64,000 nt of DNA from Nostoc punctiforme NIES-2108 (GCA_003326195.1 LXQE01000107.1:235582-299581), one strand, 5' to 3'; counted from the first letter of the stretch, positions 45,734 through 56,406 are shown. Notes: generated by a model not told the origin, from the letters alone. A program made the numbers and translations.

Positions 45734-47635
45734 ATGTCTACTAACAAAATTAATGAAGAAATATTGCTTTTACGTCAGCAAAATGCCCAATTAATGCAAC
45801 AACTAGAAGCATTGCAAGACCTTTATTCAACTACGCTGGTAGCCGAAAAACATCAAATTTGGGAATCAATTATTGATGAAGTCCCACAGGATTTACAACT
45901 GATAGAATTACAGTCGAAGTTGGCAGATAATTCTACCTTTGTAGAATCAGCAAATAAAATTCGTGGACGGCATCACCAAGCGGCGGCAACTGCTTTGGCT
46001 GAGAGTGAAGCTAAGTATCGCCAACTCGTAGAAAATATCAGCGACCTAATTTTTTCTATGTCATTGCAAGGTCTTTTTACTTATGTCTCACCACAGTATA
46101 AAAATGTTTTAGGATGGGAACCTTCAGACCTACTTGGTCAACCCTTTGCGCCATTGCTTCATCCTGATGATTTCCCTCTAGCCCAGAGAAAAATCCAAGA
46201 AATGGTGGAAACCAAGGGGCAGCAGATCGCAATAGAATTTCGCCACCGAAAAAAGGATGGAAGTTGGTGCTGGATGAGGTCAGTGGCTTCGCCAATTTTC
46301 GACTCAGGCGGTGAAATTATTGGTCTTCATGGCGCTATTAGTGATATCAGTAGTCGCAAACAAGCTGAAGAATTAATCAAAGCCTCGCAAGCAGAATTAC
46401 TTGCGTTGTTCAATGCTATGCAGGATGTAATTCTTGTCTTAGATGCCGAAGGACGATACCTCAAAATCGCTCCTAGTGGTGCGCCCTTACTCTACCAACC
46501 TCCTGCGGAACTGCTGGGCAGAAAAATACATGAGGTTTTACCCTCTGCTTGTGCCGACTATTTTCTCAACTCTATTCAACAAGCACTCTTAACTAAAAAA
46601 ACTGTGAAGGTAGAATATAGCTTGCCTATAGGTGAGCAAGAGGTTTGGTTTGAGGCGAATATTGCCAGTATGACCGAAAACACCGTTGTTTGTGTCGCCA
46701 GGGATATTAGTGAGCGCAAACAGATGGAAGACCAATTGCGACAACAAACAGAAAATTTAGCACAAACTCTTCAAGAACTCAGACAAACTCAAGCACAAAT
46801 GATTCAAGCAGAAAAAATGTCTAGTTTGGGTCAACTTGTGGCTGGAGTTGCCCACGAAATCAACAACCCCGTTAATTTTATTCACGGTAATCTCAGCCAT
46901 CTTGAGGAATATACTCAAGACCTGTTGGGAATAATTAACCTATATCAGCAGCTATCTGGTAATAAGTTGGAATTTCAGGCTTTATGTGAGGAAATCGATC
47001 TAGAGTATATCCAGGAAGATGTACCAAGAATATTGAGTTCGATGAAAGTTGGCACTCAGCGCATCCGTCAGATTGTGCTGTCGTTACGAACCTTCTCACG
47101 CATAGATGAAGCCGAGTTTAAAGCAGTGGATATTCACGAAAGCATCGACAGTACTCTAATGGTATTGCAACATCGCTTCCAAGAAACAACAAAGCTTCCA
47201 GCCATTCAAGTCATCAAAGATTACGGCACATTACCTTTAGTGGAATGCTATAGCGGAGAACTTAATCAGGTGTTTATGAATATATTGGCAAATGCCATTG
47301 ATGCTTTAGAAGAATGGACAATTGAGAATGCACAATTAAGAATAGACAATTTAACATCTGGGTTGTTAACTCCCACGATTGCCATTCGTACCTCAGTGAT
47401 AGATTCCGGTTGGGTAAAAATTGCGATCGCTGATAATGGCATAGGTATGTCAGAACAGATTCAAAAACAAGTTTTTAATCCGTTTTTCACCAACAAGCCT
47501 GTAGGTAAGGGAACAGGTATGGGAATGTTTATCAGTTATCAAATCATCACAGAAACACATGGCGGCAAACTGGAATGTCATTCAACACCAGCAGCAGGAA
47601 CAGAGTTTGTAATTACAATTCCAATTCAGCATTGA
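45734..47635 (+). CDS. PAS-PAS sensor histidine kinase
   Basis: 633 residues. An N-terminal coiled-coil segment (LLRQQNAQLMQQLEAL) is followed by PAS1 with PAC (about 94-215, YRQLVENISDLIFSM), PAS2 (about 218-335), a coiled coil, HisKA with His374 in GVAHEINNPVNF, and HATPase with FMNILANAIDAL, IADNGIGM and GKGTGMGMFI. No membrane segment. It is cognate in style to the C-terminal kinase of the upstream HstK-type gene (the same EINNP/LRTFSR pattern), suggesting duplication. The partner regulator is unknown. Confidence 0.92.
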   Translation: MSTNKINEEILLLRQQNAQLMQQLEALQDLYSTTLVAEKHQIWESIIDEVPQDLQLIELQSKLADNSTFVESANKIRGRHHQAAATALAESEAKYRQLVENISDLIFSMSLQGLFTYVSPQYKNVLGWEPSDLLGQPFAPLLHPDDFPLAQRKIQEMVETKGQQIAIEFRHRKKDGSWCWMRSVASPIFDSGGEIIGLHGAISDISSRKQAEELIKASQAELLALFNAMQDVILVLDAEGRYLKIAPSGAPLLYQPPAELLGRKIHEVLPSACADYFLNSIQQALLTKKTVKVEYSLPIGEQEVWFEANIASMTENTVVCVARDISERKQMEDQLRQQTENLAQTLQELRQTQAQMIQAEKMSSLGQLVAGVAHEINNPVNFIHGNLSHLEEYTQDLLGIINLYQQLSGNKLEFQALCEEIDLEYIQEDVPRILSSMKVGTQRIRQIVLSLRTFSRIDEAEFKAVDIHESIDSTLMVLQHRFQETTKLPAIQVIKDYGTLPLVECYSGELNQVFMNILANAIDALEEWTIENAQLRIDNLTSGLLTPTIAIRTSVIDSGWVKIAIADNGIGMSEQIQKQVFNPFFTNKPVGKGTGMGMFISYQIITETHGGKLECHSTPAAGTEFVITIPIQH

Positions 47636-47983
47636 CCAAACAAGGCAAAAGAAAGAAAGAAAGAAAATAAATAATGGTTGTCAGCCTCTAAATTCATTTA
47701 TCAGAATTATCTGCTTACTTTTTAACCACAAAGTTTTACTAGTACAGCGGGCGCGGAAATAAACATACGATTCAAATGGTGCAATAAGCTCGGAATAAAA
47801 TTATGCGTGACTTTTGACCGTGGCAATTTTAGATTTTAGATTTTAGAAAAGTTGCGGTTCATGCCCCGCAAGAAAATGGGCGGAACAAATCGTCAATCCA
47901 AAATCCAAAATTTAAAATCCAAAATCAGTTGACTTTTGACTTCCGCTTTGCGGTACTGGTTGGCCACCGCTTTATATCATTAA
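47636..47983. repeat. intergenic stretch rich in short tandem repeats
   Basis: No gene. It contains ATTTTAG units (about 47829-47848) and AAATCCA units (about 47893-47926), both heptamer repeats of the Nostoc type, in the convergent space between the kinase and potA. Confidence 0.7.
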
Positions 47984-49111
47984 CTATTGACTAATAGCTA
48001 AACAATCAGTTTCTGCCCACCAGGCGTAAATAAGTGTGTCGCGGTCTGGTAAAGTGCCAAAAGTATTAGGTTGCAACACATTAATGCTAATGCCATTTGT
48101 TAATTCCATAACATAATTAACGTGTGTGCCCAAATACATCACATTGACAAGCCGTCCTTCAAAGCAGTTAGCTGGCAAATTAGGTGGATAAAGCGAAAGC
48201 TGTATTTTTTCTGGACGCACACTCACTACTACAGCTTGTGATAATTCAGTTGGTGTATCTTCAGCGCGGCTAATAACAATTGATAGCCCCATTTTTGTGG
48301 AAATTTTAATATTAGAGGAGTCTACCGCGACGATTTCACCACTGAATAAATTAGTATCACCAATAAAATCAGCAACAAAGGATGTACAAGGACGTTCGTA
48401 AATTTGGCTGGGAGTGCCAACTTGTTCAATTTTGCCTTGATTCATCACGGCAATGCGATCGCTCAAAGACAATGCTTCTTCTTGGTCGTGTGTCACCATC
48501 ACAAAGGTTAACCCCAAGTCTTTGTGTAAATTTGATAACTCAACCTGCATTTCTTTACGTAGTTTTAAATCTAATGCCCCTAAAGGTTCATCCAGTAGGA
48601 CGACGGTGGGATGGTTGACTAAAGCCCTTGCTAAAGCTACTCGCTGCTGTTGACCACCAGAAAGTTGATTGGGAAAGCGCGATCGCAAACTTTCCATTTT
48701 CACGAGTTTTAAAGCTTCTTGGACTCTAGCTTCAATTTTCGATTTGGGTATTTTTTTTAACCGCAGTCCAAAGGCGATGTTATTCCAGACATTCAGGTGG
48801 TTAAATAAAGCGTAACTTTGAAATACAGTATTGACGGGTCGGCGGTAAGGGGGCACATTAGTCATGGACTGACCCTGAATAAACACCTTACCAGCGTCAG
48901 CAATTTCAAACCCAGCAATTAAGCGCAGTGTTGTTGTTTTACCACAACCGGAGGGGCCTAAAATACTAAAAAATTCTCCTTGTCTGACATCCAAATCAAT
49001 TCCATTTACTGCTGGTTCTTGGTTAAAAAACTTGAACACGTTACGCAGTTCAACATCAAGTGGCTGAAAACTTGTTATCCCCCTCTGATTGTGCATGACA
49101 GTTTGAGCCAT
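47984..49111 (-). CDS. potA: polyamine ABC transporter ATP-binding protein
   Basis: 375 residues. Walker [10 protein letters not shown], signature [15 protein letters not shown], Walker [13 protein letters not shown], switch His in VTHD, then a C-terminal TOBE-like region ([11 protein letters not shown]). This is the PotA pattern, and it probably energises PotB/PotD encoded at 36975-38975. It is split from them by about 9 kb of kinase genes. No potC is seen. Confidence 0.88.
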   Translation of the reverse strand: MAQTVMHNQRGITSFQPLDVELRNVFKFFNQEPAVNGIDLDVRQGEFFSILGPSGCGKTTTLRLIAGFEIADAGKVFIQGQSMTNVPPYRRPVNTVFQSYALFNHLNVWNNIAFGLRLKKIPKSKIEARVQEALKLVKMESLRSRFPNQLSGGQQQRVALARALVNHPTVVLLDEPLGALDLKLRKEMQVELSNLHKDLGLTFVMVTHDQEEALSLSDRIAVMNQGKIEQVGTPSQIYERPCTSFVADFIGDTNLFSGEIVAVDSSNIKISTKMGLSIVISRAEDTPTELSQAVVVSVRPEKIQLSLYPPNLPANCFEGRLVNVMYLGTHVNYVMELTNGISINVLQPNTFGTLPDRDTLIYAWWAETDCLAISQ

Positions 49112-49399
49112 AATCCTCAGTAGAATGCCGCGATATTACGTTATTTTGTCAATTGCTCTAGTCTTTTGGGCAGACTATACTTGACACTTTGGTTTATTGT
49201 ATCCGCCAAAAACAATTGTTCAAGAATATACTTGCCCGATTCTTTCATACCCAGTAAGTGGAATATAACTCATAGTAGTTTTATATACCAAATTTATTAC
49301 TGGATATTCTGTGATTAAGTTAACACACCTTAAAATTGCATATTAGCAATTGCTAAAAGGCTGGCTAGAATTGCGTTTATTCATTTTGAATTGATACTT

Positions 49400-51247
49400 A
49401 TGTCTTTATTCCCATCACTTGGCAGCAAAAAAGATACACGTACAGTTGGACGTGGTTTCCAATCAATATTTTTAATCGTATTTACCCTATTAATGACCAG
49501 TGGCATTGAGGCTCGTTTAGCCTATTTGCAAATTGTTGAAGGGCCAAAACTCCGGGAACGAGCCGAAGCGAACCGAATTCGGATGATTCTCAAACAACCA
49601 GAACGAGGCAATATTTTTGACCGGAATGGCAAACTTTTAGCCAGTACTCGCTATCCTAGCTCAGTATACTTATGGCCGATGGCACATACTAAACCTTCCT
49701 GGTCAGTAGTCGGCCCGCGTCTGGCGCAAATTCTTAATATTCCCCAAGATGAGATGGAAAAGAAATTAGAACAAGCAGGTGCTAATTCTTCTTCACTCAT
49801 CCGGGTTGCTCGTGATTTAAATGAAGCAGAAATTACGGCATTAAAGGAGTATAAAAATGAACTCCCAGAAGTGGAAATCAATACAGATTCTGTACGTTAT
49901 TATCCCCACGGCAAGCAATTAGCACACGTATTAGGTTATACACGTGAGTTGACCGCCGACCAGTTAAAGGGCAAGAAGGAGTTAGGCTATCGACTGGGAG
50001 ATGTCATCGGTCAGATGGGCGTGGAAAAGGCTTATGAGAAAGCTCTACGGGGCGAATGGGGCGGTCAGCAAGTGGAAGTGGATGGTGCGGGTAGACCAAT
50101 CCGGGTTATAGGGGAGAAACAGGCAAAAGCTGGTAATGATTTGCACCTAACCATAGATTTAGATGTGCAAAAGGCGGCCGAAAAAGCTTTGGGAAATCAT
50201 CGAGGTGCGATCGCAGCACTCGATCCAAACAATGGTGCTGTTTTAGCGTTGGTATCTTACCCCACCTTTGACCCAAATATCTTTTCCAAACAAAAACTCT
50301 CTCAAAAAGATTGGGAAAGTGTCCAAGGTAAAGATCATCCCTTGGTGAATCGCGCTCTAAGTGCCTTTCCGCCTGCCAGTACTTTTAAAGTTGTGACTAC
50401 GACAGCTGGACTGGAATCAGGTGAATTTTCTCCTGACTCAATACTACAAACCTTTGGTTCCCTTACCGTGGGTGGGGTGACATTTGGTGAGTGGAACCAC
50501 GCCGGATTCGGGCCATTGGGATTTCCCAGAGCGATCGCTATGAGTAGTGATACTTTCTTCTATCAAGTTGGCAGAAAAGTCGGCGGCCCAACTTTAATTA
50601 AATGGAGTCGCAAATACGGGTTTGGTCAAAGAACTGGTATTGAATTTCGGGATGAAGAATCAGTAGGCTTGGTTCCAGATGAAACATGGAAGCGGAAAGT
50701 TTTGAAAACGCCTTGGACTGTTGGTGACACCATTAATATGTCAATTGGTCAAGGCGCTTTGCAAGTGACACCTCTGCAATCGGCGATTATGTTTTCTGTT
50801 CCTGCTAATGGTGGGTATCGAGTTCAGCCGCATTTGCTTAAAGATAACGAAGAAGCAAAAACTTGGCGAGAATCCTTAAATATGAAGCCAACAACTATCA
50901 AAGTTCTGCGCGACGGACTGCGGAAGGTAGTGAGTGAAGGCACTGGTAAGCGCTTGGACGTGCCGACAATTGCCCCAGCCTCTGGGAAGAGTGGCACAGC
51001 TGAAGCTGGTGTTGGTCGCCCAAATCATACTTGGTTTGGTGCTTATGCGCCCAGTAATAAGCCAGAAATTGTGGTTGTGGCCTTTGGGGAAAATACTGGC
51101 GAACATGGCGGTACTATTTGCGGTCCGATGGTTTTACAAGTACTAGAAGCTTATTTTCAGCACAAGTATCCAGGTAAGTATCAAAAACCTCAGCCTGACC
51201 CATCAGAAGCTAAAACTCAAAGTTCAGGACATAGCACTGGAGACTAA
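49400..51247 (+). CDS. mrdA: penicillin-binding protein 2 (first tandem copy)
   Basis: 615 residues from ATG 49400; a TTG 9 bases earlier would add three codons. A cytoplasmic tail and one membrane helix (about 17-40) precede a PBP dimerisation domain (RIRMILKQPERGNIFDRNG) and a transpeptidase domain with active Ser327 in the SxxK motif PASTFK, SSD for SxN, and KSGTAEA for KTG. Class B PBP2 cross-links peptidoglycan during elongation. The next gene is a close paralogue. No rodA is adjacent. Confidence 0.92.
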   Translation: MSLFPSLGSKKDTRTVGRGFQSIFLIVFTLLMTSGIEARLAYLQIVEGPKLRERAEANRIRMILKQPERGNIFDRNGKLLASTRYPSSVYLWPMAHTKPSWSVVGPRLAQILNIPQDEMEKKLEQAGANSSSLIRVARDLNEAEITALKEYKNELPEVEINTDSVRYYPHGKQLAHVLGYTRELTADQLKGKKELGYRLGDVIGQMGVEKAYEKALRGEWGGQQVEVDGAGRPIRVIGEKQAKAGNDLHLTIDLDVQKAAEKALGNHRGAIAALDPNNGAVLALVSYPTFDPNIFSKQKLSQKDWESVQGKDHPLVNRALSAFPPASTFKVVTTTAGLESGEFSPDSILQTFGSLTVGGVTFGEWNHAGFGPLGFPRAIAMSSDTFFYQVGRKVGGPTLIKWSRKYGFGQRTGIEFRDEESVGLVPDETWKRKVLKTPWTVGDTINMSIGQGALQVTPLQSAIMFSVPANGGYRVQPHLLKDNEEAKTWRESLNMKPTTIKVLRDGLRKVVSEGTGKRLDVPTIAPASGKSGTAEAGVGRPNHTWFGAYAPSNKPEIVVVAFGENTGEHGGTICGPMVLQVLEAYFQHKYPGKYQKPQPDPSEAKTQSSGHSTGD

Positions 51248-51588
51248 TACCGCAAGGCAAAAGTCAAACGTCAAACAGGTATACAGCGTAAGAGTTTCTA
51301 GTCTATCCCATTAGTTTTGATGGGTAAAAAAGTTCGTATTAAGGACTTTTGTCCTGGATTTTTAAGCACTGAAGTGCTTACTACAAACTCATCAAAATTA
51401 ATGCGATAGACCAGTAGTGTGCAAAGTTTAAAATTCAAAAAGCCTTTGGGCGATGCAATAGAAGAGATGAGCTTATGGTATCAATTGAAAACAATTAATT
51501 ACTGCCAATTAGTTTGCCCTTAAATACCTGCTAAGAATTTAGCAGAGTTATTTACAGATAATCTTAATTTTGAAATCCTCTTTGCCTT
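51248..51588. other. intergenic stretch between the two PBP2 genes
   Basis: No gene. It carries the palindrome AAGCACTGAAGTGCTT (51365-51380), a common dispersed cyanobacterial motif. It may hold a separate promoter for the second copy. Confidence 0.45.
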
Positions 51589-53427
51589 ATGACTTTCCTG
51601 AAACCATCTCCACTTGGCGGACAAAAAAATACACGTACTGTTGGACAAAGTTTCCAGCCGATATTTTTAATTATATTTACTCTATTGATGCTGACAGGAA
51701 TCAGCATTCGCTTGGCATATTTGCAAATTACTGAAGGAGCAAGCCACCGAAAACGAGCCGAGTCAAATCGAATTCGGATGATTCCCAAACAACCAGAACG
51801 GGGGAATATCTTTGACCGCAACGGCAAACTTTTAGCCAGTACTCGTTATCCTCGCTCAGTATATTTGTGGCCGATGGCACATACCAAGCCAGCGTGGTCA
51901 TTAGTAGGAGCGCGTCTATCTCAAATTCTCGACGTTCCCCAAGAAGAGATGGAAAAGAAACTAGAAGAGGCAGGTGCTAACTCTTCTTCACTCATCCGAA
52001 TTGCTCGTGACTTGAATGAAGCGCAGATCACAGCATTGAAAGAGTATCAAACTGAACTTAAAGACGTAGAAATCCATACAGAAGCCGTTCGTTACTACCC
52101 CCACGCCAAGGAATTAGCTCATGTATTAGGTTATACGCGAGAACTGACCGGCGGTCAGTTAAAAGAAAAGAAGCAGGAAGGCTACAGATTGGGTGATGTA
52201 ATTGGTCAAATGGGAGTTGAAAAAGCTTATGAGAAAACTCTGCGGGGCGAATGGGGCGGTCAGCAGGTAGAAGTGGATGGTGCAGGTCGCCCGCTCCGGG
52301 TTTTGGGTGAGAAACAGGCAAAACCTGGTAACGATTTGCACTTGACCATAGATTTAAATATGCAAAAGGCAGCAGAAAAAGCTTTAGGCGATCGCGATGG
52401 TGCGATCGTGGCACTCGATCCAAAGAACGGCGCTGTTTTAGCAATGGTATCTCATCCCACCTTTGACCCAAATATTTTCTCGAAACAGAAACTCACCCAA
52501 AAAGATTGGGAATTTGTCCAAGGTGCCGATCATCCCTTGGTGAATCGCGCCCTCAGCGCCTTTCCACCTGCTAGCACCTTCAAAATTGTTACCACCACAG
52601 CCGGTCTAGAATCAGGTAAATTTTCTCCTAGCACAGTTCTGCAAACCTACGGTTCCCTGAGTTTTGGCGGCACGCGATTTGGTGAATGGAACCATGCCGG
52701 GTTCGGACCATTGGGTTTTGTCGGAGCATTACAGTGGAGTAGTGATACCTTCTTCTATCAAATTGGTCGGGGAGTCGGCGGGCCAACTTTAATTGAATGG
52801 ACTCGCAAGTATGGATTTGGTAAAAGAACTGGCTTTGAGTTTGGCAACGAAGAGGCAAAAGGTTTAGTGCCAGATGAGACATGGAAGCAGAAAACTTGGA
52901 AGATACCTTGGACTGTAGGCGACAGCATTAATATGTCAATTGGTCAAGGTGCTTTACAAACAACACCTTTACAAGTCGCCATCATGTTTGCTGTGCCCGC
53001 TAATGGTGGCTATCGAGTCCAGCCGCATTTGCTTAAAGACAATGAAGAAGCAAAAAGCTGGCGAGCATCTTTAAATATGAAGCCGACAACCATAAGTGTT
53101 CTTCGTCAGGGACTACGGAAAGTAGTAGCTGAAGGTACGGGTAAAGCTTTGAAGCAGCCAACAGTTCCCCCAGTGGCTGGTAAGAGTGGCACTGCTGAAG
53201 CGTGGAAAGCCCGTGTTAAGCAAAATCACGCTTGGTTTGGAGCCTATGCACCTGCTGAACAGCCAGAAGTTGTGATTGTGGCATTTGCTGAGCATTCCGG
53301 CGGTGGTGGTGGCAGCATTGCTGCGCCCATGATCTTACAAATTATGGAGGAATACTTTCAGCGCAAGTATCCAGGTAAGTATCAAAAACCTCAGCCTGAA
53401 AAGCCAGGAAATAGCAGACGAAGCTAG
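51589..53427 (+). CDS. penicillin-binding protein 2 (second tandem copy)
   Basis: 612 residues, closely similar to the preceding gene over the full length. One membrane helix (about 22-40), dimerisation domain RIRMIPKQPERGNIFDRNG, transpeptidase with Ser329 in PASTFK, WSSDTFFYQ, and KSGTAEAW. All catalytic motifs are kept, so both copies should be active. Differences cluster in the N-terminus, around the motif-2 loop, and in the Gly-rich segment HSGGGGGS near the C-terminus. Confidence 0.9.
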   Translation: MTFLKPSPLGGQKNTRTVGQSFQPIFLIIFTLLMLTGISIRLAYLQITEGASHRKRAESNRIRMIPKQPERGNIFDRNGKLLASTRYPRSVYLWPMAHTKPAWSLVGARLSQILDVPQEEMEKKLEEAGANSSSLIRIARDLNEAQITALKEYQTELKDVEIHTEAVRYYPHAKELAHVLGYTRELTGGQLKEKKQEGYRLGDVIGQMGVEKAYEKTLRGEWGGQQVEVDGAGRPLRVLGEKQAKPGNDLHLTIDLNMQKAAEKALGDRDGAIVALDPKNGAVLAMVSHPTFDPNIFSKQKLTQKDWEFVQGADHPLVNRALSAFPPASTFKIVTTTAGLESGKFSPSTVLQTYGSLSFGGTRFGEWNHAGFGPLGFVGALQWSSDTFFYQIGRGVGGPTLIEWTRKYGFGKRTGFEFGNEEAKGLVPDETWKQKTWKIPWTVGDSINMSIGQGALQTTPLQVAIMFAVPANGGYRVQPHLLKDNEEAKSWRASLNMKPTTISVLRQGLRKVVAEGTGKALKQPTVPPVAGKSGTAEAWKARVKQNHAWFGAYAPAEQPEVVIVAFAEHSGGGGGSIAAPMILQIMEEYFQRKYPGKYQKPQPEKPGNSRRS

Positions 53428-53722
53428 ACGTGGGGCATTGGGCAAAGGGAAAAGGACAAGGGGACAAGGAGAATTGGGGACAAGGGGAAAGACTAAATCA
53501 CCTTGTCTTCCTGCTCCAATACTTTTCGGTTAAGGGGGAAAGGGGAATTTACCTTTACCTTTGCAATCTAGATAAAATATCTCGACCAGATGCGATCGCT
53601 AAGAGAATTGCTGAATATTACTCTCCAGCCCTTACAGAACTAGTGCTTCAGCCTCCATTAGCAAAAAGGGAGCAAGGACAGAGGGATAAAATCAATTGCT
53701 CCTGACTCCTGTCTGCTGTCTT
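53428..53722. repeat. repeat-rich intergenic stretch with a partial MITE copy
   Basis: Purine-rich heptamer-like tracts (GGACAAGGGGACAAGG, about 53454-53500) precede a copy of the left end of the 60449 element at 53517-53564 (CAATACTTTTCGGTTAAG..., then AATTTACCTTTACC). No right end was found. The 91-codon frame here is mainly repeat-derived; RPDAIAKRIAEYY near 53580 could be a gene remnant. Confidence 0.6.
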
Positions 53723-54532
53723 TTATGGCGATATCTTAGCGGGTTTCAAGTTTCTGGCTTTGTAGAACATTTCTAAGCTATTGCGATCGCCTACAAAACG
53801 CCAGTGCCACGGCTCATAACTCACACCTTGAGCATTATCTTTGGGAAATGACATTTCAAAGCCAAAACGCGCTGCATTTGCTTGCAGCCACCGATAAGCC
53901 TTGGTATTGTCAAAGTTAGTTTGGAGATTAGTTGCTGGTACTGCTCCGTCTCCAACATCCACAGCATAACCTGTGTGATGTTCGCTATGACCAGGAGGAG
54001 CGCTGAGGGCGGCTCTTTCTGCTGGCGTCTGATTTCGCTGGGCACCGACAGCAAAAAACAACTGCTCTTGGTCTTTGACTGAGCGAAAGGCAGAAATTGG
54101 TAATAATATTACACCTGAACTCCGGGCTGCTGCTACCATCTCCTCAAACTTTTGGGCAGCAGCTTTTCGCATTCTAATGCCCCTATTTGCGGAGATGGTT
54201 ACTAGTTCTGATTCAGGGGCTTCTGGGTATGGAAAATGCCCTAATACAGTATCGGTGGAATTATTAGATGCTGTCGGATTTGGAGTTGTAGGAGCAGAAG
54301 TAGCTGGTAAAGGTTGAGAATCGACGGTTTTTTTGGGTGCAGTGACGAAAAACAAAAAACCGCTAATTAAAGCCAGCAGAACAAATGCCATTACTCCCCC
54401 AATCAGCAAAATTCGGGTTTGCAACCAAATTTTAGGTGTTGCATCAGGGGTATCGCGTACAGCCACTGGAATATCATCACCAAAATCGTTCGATGAGTTT
54501 TGCGGTTTTCCAGAAAACCCTGCCTTATTCAA
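53723..54532 (-). CDS. VanY-type D-alanyl-D-alanine carboxypeptidase
   Basis: About 269 residues from TTG 54532, chosen because AGGAG lies 7 bases upstream; a GTG at 54577 would give 284. One membrane helix (about 35-60 of the shorter form) and a Pro/Thr/Ser-rich linker put the catalytic domain outside the membrane. Zinc-site motifs of the M15B family: SEHHTGYAVDVGD (His, Asp) and EPWHWRF (Glu, His). It trims D-Ala from peptidoglycan stem peptides, which fits the neighbouring PBP2 genes. Confidence 0.86.
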   Translation of the reverse strand: MNKAGFSGKPQNSSNDFGDDIPVAVRDTPDATPKIWLQTRILLIGGVMAFVLLALISGFLFFVTAPKKTVDSQPLPATSAPTTPNPTASNNSTDTVLGHFPYPEAPESELVTISANRGIRMRKAAAQKFEEMVAAARSSGVILLPISAFRSVKDQEQLFFAVGAQRNQTPAERAALSAPPGHSEHHTGYAVDVGDGAVPATNLQTNFDNTKAYRWLQANAARFGFEMSFPKDNAQGVSYEPWHWRFVGDRNSLEMFYKARNLKPAKISP

Positions 54533-54634
54533 GGGTAAACTCCTGTTTTTGTGGAATAGCCATAACAGATTTTGCACTGGACAAAAGTAAACGTAACAGG
54601 TAGCATTTTACATCTGTGGTTCTTGGGCACAATC

Positions 54635-55552
54635 TTGACAAACCTTTTAGAACTATACGTCAAGCTGGGAGGATTAGTCCTGGTAGGTTTTATTCTGGGA
54701 CGCAAACTACCTGTGACAGTTCCTACACGTTTGGGACTGTTTCTTTTTTGGGTGGGAGTACCCATAAGCATAGTATCGTTTTTGCGTCAATCTAGTTTAT
54801 CAGGGCAAATTTGGATTGCACCTGCGATCGCTTACCTAGCTATTTTACTAGGAGCATTTTTAGCTTGGTTAGCCATTAAAGGACAAGCCTATTTTAGAAA
54901 GACTGTTCCCCAACCACCAACTCAGGCTAGCTTGATATTAGCCGCAATGTTGGGTAATACTGGTTATCTTGGTTTTCCCATTACCTTAGCAATGGTAGGC
55001 AAGGAATACTTTGCTTGGGCGCTATTTTACGATTTGTTAGGTTCATTCCCAGGAACTTACGGCTTGGGTGTGTTGCTAGCAGCGCGTTTTGGCGTTGGTG
55101 TCCAGAATCATTGGCAGACTGCTAAGGCCATCTTAATTAATCCTGCCTTATGGAGTTTCGGATTTGGCTTGCTGGTTCGAGAAGCGACAATTCCCACAGT
55201 AGTAGAATTCTGTTTGGAAAAATTTGCTTGGTGTAGTGTAGCTTTATCTCTGGTGTTAATCGGAATGCGGCTAGGGCTGCTTAAATCTTGGGGTAGCCTA
55301 CCACAAGCAGGAATCAGCTTGGGAATCAAAATGTTGCTAGTTCCCTTGATATTGGGCAGCATATTACCAGTGTTTGGATTAACTGGTTCTACAGCAAAGG
55401 TAATCGTTTTACAAATGGCTATGCCTCCAGCTTTCGGCACACTGGTAATTGCTGAGACATTCAATCTGGATCGCGATTTAGCAGTTACTGCCTTAGCTGC
55501 TGGGGTTATACTATTGCTGCTTACTCTTCCTGTTTGGCTGTGGCTATTTTGA
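54635..55552 (+). CDS. AEC family transporter
   Basis: About 305 residues from TTG 54635 (the frame is open from 54572, but the extra N-terminus lacks family features). Roughly ten membrane helices in two halves: NLLELYVKLGGLVLVGFILG, AMLGNTGYLGFPITLAM, and late MAMPPAFGTLVIAE. This matches the auxin efflux carrier/malonate-type family. Substrate unknown. Divergent from the carboxypeptidase gene. Confidence 0.85.
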   Translation: MTNLLELYVKLGGLVLVGFILGRKLPVTVPTRLGLFLFWVGVPISIVSFLRQSSLSGQIWIAPAIAYLAILLGAFLAWLAIKGQAYFRKTVPQPPTQASLILAAMLGNTGYLGFPITLAMVGKEYFAWALFYDLLGSFPGTYGLGVLLAARFGVGVQNHWQTAKAILINPALWSFGFGLLVREATIPTVVEFCLEKFAWCSVALSLVLIGMRLGLLKSWGSLPQAGISLGIKMLLVPLILGSILPVFGLTGSTAKVIVLQMAMPPAFGTLVIAETFNLDRDLAVTALAAGVILLLLTLPVWLWLF

Positions 55553-55583
55553 TTTTAGATTTATGCACTGTGACACATCTCAG

Positions 55584-56246
55584 TTAAACTTCCACTGGAT
55601 GCTGCCCATAATATGGTAATGCCTCTGACCAATTAGGGAATTTGCCCTCTTGCCAATCGAGATTAGCTAGTTCCAAAATACTTGTCACCGTCGCTGCTAA
55701 CCCAGATTGAGCTTGAATCAACTGATAATTAGTGTTCCAATTCGTTAAAGTTTCCTGCCATACTTCTGGTGTCAACACTCTATCTGACAAACACACTTTT
55801 AGTTTAGAAGTATCTGGCTCAAACTGATAAATAGCAGCAAAAATTTGACCTCGTTGGGCTGGCATTTCCACCGCAAAAGTTTTTGTTTTTATATTTTGAC
55901 TTTTGCCTGCTTCTGCCCAAGCTACGGCAGCCAAAGTTGAAATCGCAAATACAGGAATATCTAACTGTTGCCCTAAAGTCCGAGCAGTAACAACGCCAAT
56001 TCGAGTTCCGGTAAAACCGCCGGGGCCTTTTGCAACTGCGATAAAGGACAAATCTGCCCAAGTTTGCGGTTTGATAAATTCAATTAAATATTGATGCACC
56101 AAGCTAGATAAATCACGCCCCAAATTCCAAATTTGAGAGCGAGTTTCACCATCAAAATTACTAATTACCAAACCTAATTCTGGTGTGGTAGTATGTAGTG
56201 CCAAAGCGTGTTTATTTATTGCAATGTCTTTTAGTTTCGTTGTCAA
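55584..56246 (-). CDS. tsaB: tRNA threonylcarbamoyladenosine biosynthesis protein TsaB
   Basis: 220 residues with a TTG start at 56246. Actin-like ATPase fold: ALALHTTTPELGLVIS at the N-terminus and the family hallmark IAVAKGPGGFTGTRIGV, then ARTLGQQLDIPVFAISTL. TsaB pairs with TsaD and TsaE to make t6A37 in ANN-decoding tRNAs. Neither partner is adjacent. Confidence 0.93.
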   Translation of the reverse strand: MTTKLKDIAINKHALALHTTTPELGLVISNFDGETRSQIWNLGRDLSSLVHQYLIEFIKPQTWADLSFIAVAKGPGGFTGTRIGVVTARTLGQQLDIPVFAISTLAAVAWAEAGKSQNIKTKTFAVEMPAQRGQIFAAIYQFEPDTSKLKVCLSDRVLTPEVWQETLTNWNTNYQLIQAQSGLAATVTSILELANLDWQEGKFPNWSEALPYYGQHPVEV

Positions 56247-56406
56247 AATTATTTAAAATATCTATTTTTATAGAGTTAACGCGATTTATTTAAGCATATA
56301 ACATAGCGGTTCTTAATTGAAAAACTACTGAGTAATAATCAGTCAAATAGTCTTGTTACAAGGTTTGTGAGAGCCAATGCTGTTGAATTTCTAATAGCGA
56401 TCGCGG

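Noticed and set aside
53430..53705. 91-codon open frame after the second PBP2 gene
   Set aside because: The first half is heptamer-like repeat and a MITE end translated in frame; no family pattern is convincing. Kept only as a repeat-rich stretch.
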